The notes: generated from the sequence alone by a model not told the origin. 64,000 bases of DNA from Methylibium sp. Root1272 (GCF_001425905.1 NZ_LMDY01000013.1:378177-442176); one strand, 5' to 3'. Shown: positions 17,694-26,994, numbered from the stretch's first letter. A program made the numbers and translations.

Positions 17694-18221
17694 TCAGCGC
17701 GCCTCGGCCGCGGTCTTCAGGTTCACGAGGCCGGCCTCGAAATCGGTGCCGACCATGCGGTCCATGTCGAAGAACACGCCCATCAACTTCGACATGAAAT
17801 TGGCGGGACCGTGCATCGCCCAGGTGACCTGGGTCCCGCCGCCGTCGGGGCGCAGCGTGAACTCGGCGGTGTTGTGGGCGGTGAAGGGCTGCTCGAAGTC
17901 GAGCGCGATCGTCACGCGGGTCGGCGCCTGCACCTCGGTGATCTTCATGCTGCCGACGCCGACCTCCTTGCTCTCCCACGCGTAGAAGGCGCCGGGGCCG
18001 CGGGTGACATCGCCGTAGCGCTGCTTCATCGCCGGGTCCTTGCGCACGTAGGGGTTCCAGGTGTTGAAGCCCTTCAGGTCCTCGATCAGCGCGAACACCC
18101 GCTCGGGCGGCGCCTCGATGCGCAGGCTGCGCTCGACGCGGAACTGGTCGGGCCGTGTGGCGGCATAGAGGAGCAGCACGATCAGCGCTGCCAGCACCGC
18201 GAGGCCGAGGGTCTTGAGCAT
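17694..18221 (-). CDS. SRPBCC (polyketide cyclase-like) protein with membrane anchor
   Basis: A 175-residue protein with an N-terminal hydrophobic helix (LGLAVLAALIVLLLYAA) and a START/SRPBCC ligand-binding fold (VERSLRIEAPPERVFALIED, then WNPYVRKDPAMKQRYGD). Such folds bind hydrophobic small molecules. The anchor places it at the inner membrane, probably facing the periplasm. It sits between the YCII gene at 18261 and the VOC gene, with short gaps of 39 and 63 bp, in the ECF42 operon. Confidence 0.88.
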   Translation of the reverse strand: MLKTLGLAVLAALIVLLLYAATRPDQFRVERSLRIEAPPERVFALIEDLKGFNTWNPYVRKDPAMKQRYGDVTRGPGAFYAWESKEVGVGSMKITEVQAPTRVTIALDFEQPFTAHNTAEFTLRPDGGGTQVTWAMHGPANFMSKLMGVFFDMDRMVGTDFEAGLVNLKTAAEAR

Positions 18222-18260
18222 GGTGAGTCCTTTCGGGAGATCCGGGGTCGAGGCGGCGCC

Positions 18261-18674
18261 TCAGCCCTGCGAAGCCTGCAGCGCGCGGAAGCGCTCCAGC
18301 GCCGCGCCGGGTGGGAGCTCATCGAGCTCGTAGAGCTGCCGCACCTCCACCTCGCCATCGGCCAGCGCGCCCATCGGCGCCGGGAAGCGCCGCGCCCACT
18401 CCACGGCCTCCTCGCGCGAGCGGGTCTGGATCAGCGTGTAGCCGGCGATCAGCTCCTTGCTCTCGGCGAAGGGCCCGTCGGTCACCGTGCGCCGGCCTCC
18501 GGCATAGCGGATGCGCCATCCGGCGCGGCTGGGCTGCAGGCCCGCGGCGTCGAGCAGCACGCCCGCCTGCGCCAGGGCCTCGTGGTAGGCCACCATCGCG
18601 GCCATCAGGCTGTCGTCGGGCATCGCGCCCGCCTCGGTGTCGGACGTGGCCTTCACCATGATCATGAATCGCAT
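18261..18674 (-). CDS. YCII (DGPF) domain protein 1
   Basis: A 137-residue YCII-related protein beginning MRFMIMVKATSDTEAG, with the defining motif VTDGPFAESKELIAGY. YCII folds resemble muconolactone isomerase, but most have no known reaction. ECF42 sigma factors commonly control DGPF protein genes, which matches this operon. The ATG at 18674 follows GGGAGAA. Read with the second YCII gene at 18803, it represents a pair of diverged paralogues. Confidence 0.92.
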   Translation of the reverse strand: MRFMIMVKATSDTEAGAMPDDSLMAAMVAYHEALAQAGVLLDAAGLQPSRAGWRIRYAGGRRTVTDGPFAESKELIAGYTLIQTRSREEAVEWARRFPAPMGALADGEVEVRQLYELDELPPGAALERFRALQASQG

Positions 18675-18802
18675 CGAAGTTCTCCCGGTCGTGACGGTGA
18701 GCGCCTTGCGCGGGCTCTCAGGGGTACGACGAACGAAGACGGGCCGGATCGACAGCGGCCGCTGCAGGACATGCAGAAAATTGCGGCGGGGCGCGGGAGA
18801 GG

Positions 18803-19165
18803 TCAGGCCGCCGACTCGAAGCACGGCCCGACCTGCCGCACCTCCACCGTGCACCACTCGGCGGCCGGGCAGGCGGCGGCGATCGCCAGCGCTTCGTCGC
18901 GCGTGGCCACGTTCAGCAGGAAGAAGCCGCCGACCATCTCCTTGGCCTCGGCGAACGGGCCGTCGGTCAGCTGGGGACGGCCGTCGCGCACCTGCAGCCG
19001 CACGGCCTCGCGGGTGGAGGCCAGCGAGTTGCTGGCTTCCAGCACCCCGCGCGCCTGCAGGCCGGCGCCGAACTGCAGCATGCGTTCATAGGCCAGTTTG
19101 CCGGCCTCGACGCCGCGCTCGCGGCGCTGGCCGGTCGGTTCGACGATCAGCAGCATGTAGGACAT
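18803..19165 (-). CDS. YCII (DGPF) domain protein 2
   Basis: A 120-residue YCII protein starting MSYMLLIVEPTGQRRERG, with the DGPF motif LTDGPFAEAKEMVGGFFLL and a late cysteine pair (PAAEWCTVEVRQVGPCFES). It is the first gene of the minus-strand run that ends in the ECF42 sigma factor, so its upstream region is the likely promoter of the group. A 128 bp gap separates it from the next YCII gene, where a second promoter is possible. Confidence 0.92.
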   Translation of the reverse strand: MSYMLLIVEPTGQRRERGVEAGKLAYERMLQFGAGLQARGVLEASNSLASTREAVRLQVRDGRPQLTDGPFAEAKEMVGGFFLLNVATRDEALAIAAACPAAEWCTVEVRQVGPCFESAA

Positions 19166-19254
19166 ATCGGCTCCCGGTCACCGGCTCGCGCGCCCGATGG
19201 GGTGCGACGGCGTGACCCGGTGCCGATTCTGCGTCGGGCAGGAAAGCCCGACCG

Positions 19255-21249
19255 TCAGCGTCCCGGAACGCGCCGCGCGCCGCTCAGCCGGCGCACCACC
19301 GCGACGAAGCGGTCCACTTCCTCGCAGGTGTTGTAGAACGCCAGCGAGGGCCGCACCGTGGTCTCGAGCCCGAAGCGGCGCAGGATCGGCTGGGCGCAGT
19401 GGTGGCCGGTGCGCACCGCGATGCCTTCCTCGTTGAGTGCCCTGCCCACCTCGTCGGTCGTGTAGCCGTCGAGCACGAAGGACAGCACGCTGGCCTTGTC
19501 GCGCGCGGTGCCCACCAGCCGCACGCCGGCGATCGGGCGCAGCGCGTGCGTCGCGTAGTCCAGCAGGTCGTGTTCGTAGCGCGCGATGTTCTCGATGCCC
19601 ACGCGCTCCACGTAGTCGAGCGCCGCGCCCAGACCCACCGCGTCGGCGATGTTGCCGGTGCCGGCCTCGAAGCGCGTCGGCGGCCCGTGGTAGACGGTCT
19701 TCTCGAAGGTCACGTCGGCGATCATGTTGCCGCCGCCCTGCCACGGGGGCATGTCCTCGAGCACCTCGCGCTTGCCGTACACCACGCCGATGCCGGTCGG
19801 GCCGAAGATCTTGTGGCCGGAGAAGACGAAGAAGTCGGCGTCGAGCGTCTGCACGTTCACCCGCATGTGCGAGACCGACTGCGCACCGTCGACCAGCGCC
19901 TTCGCGCCCGCACGGTGCGCCAGCTCGACGATCTCCTTCACCGGCACCACGGTGCCCAGCGCGTTGGACACCTGCGTCACCGAGACGATCTTCGTGCGGT
20001 CGTTGAGCAGCTTGCGGTACTCGTCGAGCAGCACCTGGCCGCTGTCGTCGACCGGAATCACGCGCAGCGTCGCGCCCTTCTCGGCGGCGAGCTGCTGCCA
20101 CGGCACGATGTTGGCGTGGTGCTCGAGGTGCGAGACCACGATCTCGTCGCCGGCGCCGATGTTCTGCGCGCCCCAGCTCTTGGCCACCAGGTTGATAGCC
20201 TCGGTGGTGCCGCGCACGAACACGATCTCGTCGACCGAGCCGGCGCCGATGAAGCGGCGCACCTTCTCACGTGCCCCTTCGTAGGCGTCGGTGGCGCGCG
20301 CTGCCAGCTCGTGGGCGGCGCGGTGGATGTTGGAGTTCTCGTGCGCGTAGAAATAGGCGATGCGGTCGATCACCGACTGCGGCTTGTGCGTCGTCGCGGC
20401 GTTGTCGAACCACACGAGCTGGCGACCGTTGACGCGCTCCTGCAGGATCGGGAAATCGCGCCGGACCGACTGCACGTCGAACGGTGGATGGGCCGAGGCC
20501 GCCGCGTTCGGGACGGCGCCGGCAGGGCTGCCGTGCGGGCCGGGATGGCGCTGAGCGTCGAGAAAGTAGAACGCGCCCGGCGAGGCCGCCGCGGGGGCGC
20601 CGCCGGCCGCCGGCGTGTCGCTGCGCAGCAGCGAGCGCAGGTCCGCGTCCTGCGGCAGGCCGGTCGGCGCGCTGCCGAGCGGCGCGATGCGCGCCTCGGT
20701 CGCGCCCGGCCCGGGCGTCGCGTGCGACAGGAAGTAGAACGGTGAGGGGGCGTCGGCTGCGGGCGCTGTGGGCGCGCCGCCGGCCGGCGGGTGCGACGGC
20801 AGCCCGCCGAGCGGCGATGCGGCCGGCACGACCTGCGGCACGCCGAGCGCGTGACTGCCGAGGCGGCCGTCGAGCGTCGGCGGGACGGTGGCTGCGTGCT
20901 CGGGCAGCCCGTTCGGCGCGGCCGCATGCGGCACCAGCGCCGGGGTCGAGGCGCCATGCGCCGCGGCGTGCTGGGGTGCGCTCGGCACGAGATTGGCGCC
21001 GGGTGCCGCGGCACCGAGCGGCAGCACATTGGGCGTGGCCGGACCGCCGGACAGGACGCTGGGCAAGGACAGGCCGGGCGGAGCCGGCTGCGCTGGCAGC
21101 GGCACACCGCCGCGGGCGCCACCCTCGCCCGGCAGCGCGGCGAAGAACTCACCCGCCAGCCGCGCGAGCGTGGCGGGGTCGGGCAGGCCGGGCGGCAACG
21201 CAGGCTGCGCCGCCGCGACCGGGCCGCTCAGGGCATCGGACGTGGACAT
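19255..21249 (-). CDS. Encapsulin-cargo cysteine desulfurase (family 2A)
   Basis: A 664-residue SufS-like enzyme that frees sulfur from L-cysteine using PLP. The SufS fold begins at about residue 257 (FDVQSVRRDFPILQERVNGR). The PLP lysine lies in FFVFSGHKIFGPTGIG and the catalytic cysteine in RTGHHCAQPIL; both are intact. Ahead of the enzyme is a disordered extension of about 256 residues, rich in Ala, Pro and Gly. A helical patch (ATLARLAGEFFAAL, 27-40) and two FYFL motifs (171-174 and 227-230) stand out. Such extensions are the cargo-loading part of desulfurases packed into family 2A encapsulins. The shell gene ends 13 bp upstream, so the two are surely co-expressed. Confidence 0.93.
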   Translation of the reverse strand: MSTSDALSGPVAAAQPALPPGLPDPATLARLAGEFFAALPGEGGARGGVPLPAQPAPPGLSLPSVLSGGPATPNVLPLGAAAPGANLVPSAPQHAAAHGASTPALVPHAAAPNGLPEHAATVPPTLDGRLGSHALGVPQVVPAASPLGGLPSHPPAGGAPTAPAADAPSPFYFLSHATPGPGATEARIAPLGSAPTGLPQDADLRSLLRSDTPAAGGAPAAASPGAFYFLDAQRHPGPHGSPAGAVPNAAASAHPPFDVQSVRRDFPILQERVNGRQLVWFDNAATTHKPQSVIDRIAYFYAHENSNIHRAAHELAARATDAYEGAREKVRRFIGAGSVDEIVFVRGTTEAINLVAKSWGAQNIGAGDEIVVSHLEHHANIVPWQQLAAEKGATLRVIPVDDSGQVLLDEYRKLLNDRTKIVSVTQVSNALGTVVPVKEIVELAHRAGAKALVDGAQSVSHMRVNVQTLDADFFVFSGHKIFGPTGIGVVYGKREVLEDMPPWQGGGNMIADVTFEKTVYHGPPTRFEAGTGNIADAVGLGAALDYVERVGIENIARYEHDLLDYATHALRPIAGVRLVGTARDKASVLSFVLDGYTTDEVGRALNEEGIAVRTGHHCAQPILRRFGLETTVRPSLAFYNTCEEVDRFVAVVRRLSGARRVPGR

Positions 21250-21261
21250 CGCGGCGCCTTC

Positions 21262-22191
21262 TTACTTGTAGGTGTCCGGATAGTCGTGGTACTTGCCGAT
21301 CTCCACGTCCTCCAGCACGGCCAGCGCGTCGGGCGTCTGCACCGCCAGCGAGCAGTACAGCGAGATCAGGTAGGACGCGATCGCGTTGCGGTTGATGCCC
21401 ATGAAGCGCACCGACAGCCCCGGGCTCTGCTCGCCCGCGAGGCCCGGCTGGTACAGACCGACCACGCCCTGGCGCTTGTCGCCCACGCGCAGCAGCAGGA
21501 TCTTGGTCTTGCCGTCGGCGATCGGCAGCTTGTCGCTCGGGATCAGCGGCACGCCGCGCCAGGTGAGGAACTGCGAACCGAACAGGCTCACGGTCGGCGG
21601 CGGCACGCCGCGGCGCGTGCACTCGCGGCCGAAGGCGGCGATGGCCAGCGGGTGGGTCAGGAAGAAGGCCGGCTCCTTCCACACCTTGGTCAGCAGCTCG
21701 TCGAGGTCGTCGGGCGTGGGCGCGCCGGTCAGCGGGAACACGCGCTGCGCATCGGCCACGCTCGCCAGCAGGCCGTAGTCGGGGTTGTTGATCAGCTCGC
21801 TTTCCTGGCGTTCCTTGATCGTCTCGATCGTCAGGCGCAGCTGCTCCTTGATCTGGTCGTGCGGGCTGCTGTAGAGGTCGGACACGCGGGTGTGCACGTC
21901 CAGCACCGTGCTGACGGCATTGAGGAAGTACTCGCGCGGCTGCTCCTCGTAGTCGACGAAGGTGGTCGGCAGCTCGGCCTCGTCGCGCTGGGTGCAGGCG
22001 ACCAGCACGTCCTGCGGGTTCTTGACCTGGTTCAGGCGGTAGATGCCCGCCTCCACGGGAATCCACTGCAGCAGGTGCGTCAGCCAGCGCGGGCTGATGG
22101 TCGAGAGCTGCGGGACGGTCTTGGTGGCGTTGGCAAGCTGCCGCGCCGCGTTGTCACCGAGGGCCAGCTGAGCCGGCTGGTTCTTAGCCAT
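21262..22191 (-). CDS. Family 2A encapsulin nanocompartment shell protein
   Basis: A 309-residue HK97-fold shell protein of the SrpI-like family 2A. Recognisable parts are WLTHLLQWIPVEAGIYRLN, PREYFLNAVSTVLDVHTRVSD, the RQESELINNPDYGLL helix and the end YLISLYCSLAVQTPDALAVL. In this family, shells pack a cysteine desulfurase and lack the cyclic-nucleotide-binding insert of family 2B; no such insert is seen here. The ATG at 22191 follows GGAG. The cargo gene lies directly downstream. Upstream are genes for an XRE regulator, serine acetyltransferase and rhodanese, and the shell has its own promoter-like sequence. Confidence 0.93.
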   Translation of the reverse strand: MAKNQPAQLALGDNAARQLANATKTVPQLSTISPRWLTHLLQWIPVEAGIYRLNQVKNPQDVLVACTQRDEAELPTTFVDYEEQPREYFLNAVSTVLDVHTRVSDLYSSPHDQIKEQLRLTIETIKERQESELINNPDYGLLASVADAQRVFPLTGAPTPDDLDELLTKVWKEPAFFLTHPLAIAAFGRECTRRGVPPPTVSLFGSQFLTWRGVPLIPSDKLPIADGKTKILLLRVGDKRQGVVGLYQPGLAGEQSPGLSVRFMGINRNAIASYLISLYCSLAVQTPDALAVLEDVEIGKYHDYPDTYK

Positions 22192-22248
22192 GGAGGAACT
22201 CCTGATCGAGCGAACGAGAGAATTGGTAATAAGGAAATGCGCCGAACG

Positions 22249-22289
22249 AATATCGCCGCGTTGCGGTGCAGCATCAACCGGCTATAGCC
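22249..22289 (-). promoter_or_regulatory. Predicted encapsulin promoter with palindromic operator
   Basis: On the minus strand, TTGATG (22277-22272) and GATATT (22254-22249) are separated by 17 bp and resemble sigma-70 -35 and -10 elements. The palindrome GGCTATAGCC (22280-22289) abuts the -35 on its upstream side. It is a candidate site for the XRE regulator encoded immediately upstream. This region is clearly more AT-rich than the flanking genes. Confidence 0.5.
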
Positions 22290-22329
22290 ACCAATCGCGC
22301 CGCGACAGGACCGTTTCGGCCGCCTCGGC

Positions 22330-22578
22330 CTAGCTGGCAACAACCCCTTGGGCCTGCGGCTCCTGCTCGCAGCGCGCCAGCAGGCTGGACAGCCGCACGT
22401 CGAGCGCCGTGGCCAGCTTGCTCATCGTCGAGAGCGACGGCACCGCATCTCCGCGCTCGACCTCGCCGAGATAGCTGCGGTTGATCTCCGCGCGATGCGC
22501 CAGCAGCTCCTGCGACCAGCGCCGCTGCTCGCGGTGCTGCCGCACGACACGGCCGAAATGGGTGGTCAGCGAGCTCAT
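22330..22578 (-). CDS. XRE-family transcriptional regulator
   Basis: An 82-residue DNA-binding protein with a Cro/C1-type helix-turn-helix (FGRVVRQHREQRRWSQELLA, SYLGEVERGDAVPSLSTMSK). It has no effector domain. Its ATG overlaps the TGA of the serine acetyltransferase gene by 4 bp (ATGA), so it is translationally coupled. It lies just upstream of the encapsulin promoter. It most likely regulates this sulfur locus, either at the GGCTATAGCC palindrome or at the operon head; this is inference from position. Confidence 0.92.
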   Translation of the reverse strand: MSSLTTHFGRVVRQHREQRRWSQELLAHRAEINRSYLGEVERGDAVPSLSTMSKLATALDVRLSSLLARCEQEPQAQGVVAS

Positions 22579-23543
22579 GCGCGGCCCTCGCCGGACACTT
22601 CGTTCTGCGCGTTGGCCTGCGTCACGTTGCTGCCCGGCGGCACGCTGCGCGTGAGCCACACGTTGCCGCCGATCGTCGAGCCGCGGCCGATGGTGATGCG
22701 GCCGAGGATCGTGGCGCCCGCATAGACCACCACGTCGTCCTCGACGATCGGGTGGCGCGGCAGGCCCTTCTGCAGGTCGCCCTTCTCGTCGGTCGGAAAG
22801 CGCTTGGCGCCCAGCGTCACCGCCTGGTAGACCCGCACGCGCTCGCCGATCACCGCGGTCTCGCCGATCACGACGCCGGTGCCGTGGTCGATGAAGAAGC
22901 CCGGCCCGATCTCGGCGCCGGGGTGGATGTCGATGCCGGTCTTGCCGTGCGCCAGCTCGGCGACGATGCGCGCCAGCAGCGGCACGCCCAGCTGGTACAG
23001 CCGGTGAGCGATGCGGTGGTGGATCATCGCCTCGATGCCGGGGTAGCACAGCAGCACCTCGTCGACGCTGCGCGCCGCCGGGTCGCCGCGGAACGAGGCC
23101 TGCACGTCGCTGTCGAGCAGGCTGCGAATCTGCGGCAGCGCCGCGGCGAACTCGCGCACCTTCGCCAGCGCCTGGGCATAGCTGTCGAGGTCGGGGCGGC
23201 CGTGCTGGCGCGCGTCGTGACGCAACTCCAGCCGCAACTGGCCGAGCAGCGCGTTGAGCGCCGTGTCGAGCGTGTGGCCGACGTAGTAGTCCTCGCTCTC
23301 CTGGCGCAGGTCGGGCGGGCCCAGGCGCATCGGGAACAGCGCGCCGCGCAGACCCTGCACGATGTCCTCCAGCGCCTCGCGCGACGGCAGCTCGCGACCG
23401 CCGGGCTCGCGCGGCCGCTGTTGCCCGGTGCGCCAGCGCTCGCGCGCGGCGCGCAGCTGCGCGACGACGGCGCCCAGGTCGAAGCTCGGTGCGGCGTCGA
23501 CCTGCAGCACGCCCGCTGCGGTGCTGCTCAATCCTGCACCCAT
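22575..23543 (-). CDS. cysE: Serine O-acetyltransferase (CysE/EpsC type)
   Basis: A 322-residue enzyme that acetylates L-serine with acetyl-CoA, giving O-acetylserine for cysteine synthesis. It has the N-terminal helical domain (SRSLLDSDVQASFRGDPAAR region) and the left-handed beta-helix (GKTGIDIHPGAEIGPGFFID, HGTGVVIGETAVIGERVRVY). The catalytic His and Asp lie in the HPGAEIG and DHGTG segments. The length fits the long EpsC-like type. I chose the ATG at 23543 (MGAGLSSTA), which overlaps the end of the rhodanese gene by 16 bp. Packing with the encapsulin is not implied; the enzyme supplies the cysteine pathway. Confidence 0.9.
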   Translation of the reverse strand: MGAGLSSTAAGVLQVDAAPSFDLGAVVAQLRAARERWRTGQQRPREPGGRELPSREALEDIVQGLRGALFPMRLGPPDLRQESEDYYVGHTLDTALNALLGQLRLELRHDARQHGRPDLDSYAQALAKVREFAAALPQIRSLLDSDVQASFRGDPAARSVDEVLLCYPGIEAMIHHRIAHRLYQLGVPLLARIVAELAHGKTGIDIHPGAEIGPGFFIDHGTGVVIGETAVIGERVRVYQAVTLGAKRFPTDEKGDLQKGLPRHPIVEDDVVVYAGATILGRITIGRGSTIGGNVWLTRSVPPGSNVTQANAQNEVSGEGRA

Positions 23544-24052
23544 GGCAGGCCGTGGTGGCGCCAGCCGTCGGCATGGCCACGCTGCTGCGCGGCGTCGAGT
23601 TCGCCCTCGAAGCCCTCGAGCACGTTGAAGGCCAGCGTGAAGCCGGCCCTGGCCGCGGCTTCGGCGGCCAGCGCCGAGCGCTTGCCGCTGCGGCACAGCA
23701 GCAGCACGACCTGGTCCTTGCCGACCTTGGCCTCGAGCTCGCGAGCGAAGCGCGGGTTGCGCGTCAGAGAGGTGCCGGTGGCCCAGGCCACGTGCACGCT
23801 GTCAGGCACGTGGCCGACGAACTTGCGCTCCTCGGCCGAGCGCACGTCGACCAGCACCGCGTGGCCCTGCTGCACCAGCGCCCAGGCATCGCGCGGCGTC
23901 ACGCCGCCTGCATAGGGGAGGTCGGCCTCATCGGCCTGCCGGCGAGCGGCGGCCAGCACCGGCAGCCCGGACAGAACATCTTCGAGAACAGCGGACATGG
24001 CGTTCACGCGGACCCGCCGTGGCGGCACGGCGGCGATCGCTTGGGTGGTCAT
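23528..24052 (-). CDS. Rhodanese-domain sulfurtransferase
   Basis: A single-domain rhodanese of 174 residues, or 156 if the inner ATG at 23998 (MSAVLEDVLSG) is used. The active-site loop LLLCRSGKRSALAAEAA contains the cysteine that carries persulfide sulfur, and the CRSGKRS loop is intact. DAWALVQQGHAVLVDVRSAE is the typical first half of the fold. It is the first gene of the sulfur operon and overlaps cysE. It probably accepts or passes on sulfane sulfur from the encapsulated desulfurase. Confidence 0.9.
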   Translation of the reverse strand: MTTQAIAAVPPRRVRVNAMSAVLEDVLSGLPVLAAARRQADEADLPYAGGVTPRDAWALVQQGHAVLVDVRSAEERKFVGHVPDSVHVAWATGTSLTRNPRFARELEAKVGKDQVVLLLCRSGKRSALAAEAAARAGFTLAFNVLEGFEGELDAAQQRGHADGWRHHGLPWVQD

Positions 24053-24107
24053 GGACAGGAACGCCAGCGTACGGAGACGCCGCGCGAACCGGAACCAATC
24101 AAAGCGC

Positions 24108-24130
24108 GCTTGCTTATGCGCGAAGCAAGC
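24108..24130. promoter_or_regulatory. Inverted repeat at the head of the encapsulin sulfur operon
   Basis: GCTTGCTT (24108-24115) and AAGCAAGC (24123-24130) form a perfect 8-bp inverted repeat with a 7-nt spacer, in the 108 bp between the HD-GYP stop and the rhodanese start. No T-run follows on either strand, so a protein-binding site is more likely than a terminator. The core TTGCTT-N7-AAGCAA could be bound by a dimeric regulator. Confidence 0.45.
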
Positions 24131-24160
24131 ATGCCCGGCCAGGCCGCCGGGCGTCGACGC

Positions 24161-25492
24161 TCAGGGCGCTTCGCAGACCGAGGTCGCCGCCCACAGCCGC
24201 TCGATCGGGCCGGCCGCCGGAGCGTCGGGGTTCTCGACGCCGACGATCTGGTCCTTGCACCAGCGCGCGGCCAGGTCCAGGTCCCAGATGTCGATGTTGC
24301 GGGTGTCGCGCGGCGAGTGGCACACCTTGACCTTGGGCTTGAGCGGCTGGTCGTCGTTCTGGGCCACCACCACCGCCAGCAGCCCGGAGTCCAGCCGCAC
24401 CAGCGTGCCCATCGGGTACAGGCCCACGGTCTGCACGAAGGCCTGGAACACCACCGGGTCGAACTGGCCCTTCCACTGCGCCATCTGGCGCAGCGTCTCG
24501 CCCGGATCCCAGCAGTCCTTGTAGGGGCGGTGCGAGGTCAGCGCGTCGTACACGTCGCACACCGAGGCCATGCGCGCGAACAGCGAGATCTCGAGGCCCT
24601 CGAGCTGGTTCGGGTAGCCGCGGCCGTCCATGCGCTCGTGGTGCTGCAGGCAGACGGCCAGCACCATCGGCGGCAGCCGGCCGGCGCTGTGCGTCAGCAC
24701 CTCGTGGCCGCGCGCGGCGTGGGTGCGGATGATGTCGTACTCGGCCGCCGACAGCTGGTCCGGCTTGTCGAGGATGTGCGAGGGAATGAAGGCCTTGCCG
24801 ATGTCGTGCAACAGGCCCGCCAGCCCGGCCTGGTGCGTCTGTCGCGGGTTGAAGCCCATCTTGCGCGCCAGCGACAGCATCAGCGCGCACACCGACACCA
24901 GGTGCACGAAGGTGCACTCGGTCTGGCGGTGGGCACGCGCCACGCTGATCAACGCGCCCGGGTCCTGCACCACCGAGGCGTCGATGTCGTGCACGAGCTG
25001 GATGCAGTCGGCGTAGTCGGGCTCGCGGCCCAGGCGCACGTCGTGGAACAACGCACGCAGCACCGCCTGGCCGTGCAGACACAGCGCCGTGGCGCGCTGC
25101 AGGTTGAGCGGCGGACGGGTCGCGGTGCGGGGCTCGACGGGCGGGGCCGGCGGGGCGGCCTGCCAGTCCAGTCGCATCATCGGCAGGGGCTCGGAGGCCG
25201 GGCCCGGCGCGGACGGCGGCGGGTCGATCAGCGGCAGCGGCGCCGTCACCGCGAAGAACAGCTCCAGCTCCACCGCCTGCTGCACCGCCTCGCGCGTCTG
25301 ACCGCCCGGCGCGTCGAGACCCTGGCTCTCGTCGATCCAGACCTCGGCCACGCCGCTGTCCAAGATCATCTGCACGTGATCGCCTTCGAGCAGGAACTCG
25401 TTGCGCCACAGCGGGTGATCGCGGCGCGAGTCGTTCAGCGCGTGCAGGAACATGCCGGGCTTGAGCTGCGCGACGGGAATGAGCTTGATCAT
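24161..25492 (-). CDS. HD-GYP domain cyclic-di-GMP phosphodiesterase
   Basis: A 443-residue protein of the DUF3391 plus HD-GYP type. The N-terminal DUF3391 domain opens with MIKLIPVAQLKPGMFLHAL. The HD motif lies in GLAGLLHDIGKAFIPSHILD, and the GYP motif in HHERMDGRGYPNQLEG is complete, so it should hydrolyse cyclic-di-GMP. A proline-rich linker (PPSAPGPASEP) separates the two halves. No sensory or membrane domain is seen. The ATG at 25492 is the first before DUF3391. It precedes the sulfur operon on the same strand but is separated from it by an inverted repeat. Confidence 0.93.
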   Translation of the reverse strand: MIKLIPVAQLKPGMFLHALNDSRRDHPLWRNEFLLEGDHVQMILDSGVAEVWIDESQGLDAPGGQTREAVQQAVELELFFAVTAPLPLIDPPPSAPGPASEPLPMMRLDWQAAPPAPPVEPRTATRPPLNLQRATALCLHGQAVLRALFHDVRLGREPDYADCIQLVHDIDASVVQDPGALISVARAHRQTECTFVHLVSVCALMLSLARKMGFNPRQTHQAGLAGLLHDIGKAFIPSHILDKPDQLSAAEYDIIRTHAARGHEVLTHSAGRLPPMVLAVCLQHHERMDGRGYPNQLEGLEISLFARMASVCDVYDALTSHRPYKDCWDPGETLRQMAQWKGQFDPVVFQAFVQTVGLYPMGTLVRLDSGLLAVVVAQNDDQPLKPKVKVCHSPRDTRNIDIWDLDLAARWCKDQIVGVENPDAPAAGPIERLWAATSVCEAP

Positions 25493-25556
25493 GAGGCGGT
25501 CCCCGGAAGGCGGACACGGAAGCGTGTCGTACGCTTTTGTTAACGGCATCGCGCCC

Positions 25557-25578
25557 GGGCGGCCGAAGACGGCCGCCC
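25557..25578 (-). terminator. Hairpin downstream of metY
   Basis: GGGCGGCC (25557-25564) and GGCCGCCC (25571-25578) form a perfect 8-bp stem with a 6-nt loop, about 50 bp past the metY stop. No T-run follows, so it may be a transcript-stabilising hairpin rather than an intrinsic terminator. Confidence 0.35.
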
Positions 25579-25626
25579 ACGCGACCCGCTGGCGGCGCAT
25601 ACCGCCTGCGGGTGCAGGGGATTCAC

Positions 25627-26928
<1,302 letters not shown>

Positions 26929-26994
26929 CGGGCGGCTCCAGGGGGTGGCGGGAGCCGGGAGCCTAGGCGGTCGGGGGCGGATTGGGAACTATGG

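Noticed and set aside
17203-17979. N-terminal extension of the ECF sigma factor frame to 687 residues
   Set aside because: This part overlaps the VOC and SRPBCC genes out of frame. The sigma fold starts just after GTG 17202.
17253-19091. 612-residue plus-strand frame
   Set aside because: Shadow of the minus-strand VOC, SRPBCC and YCII genes; no domain recognisable.
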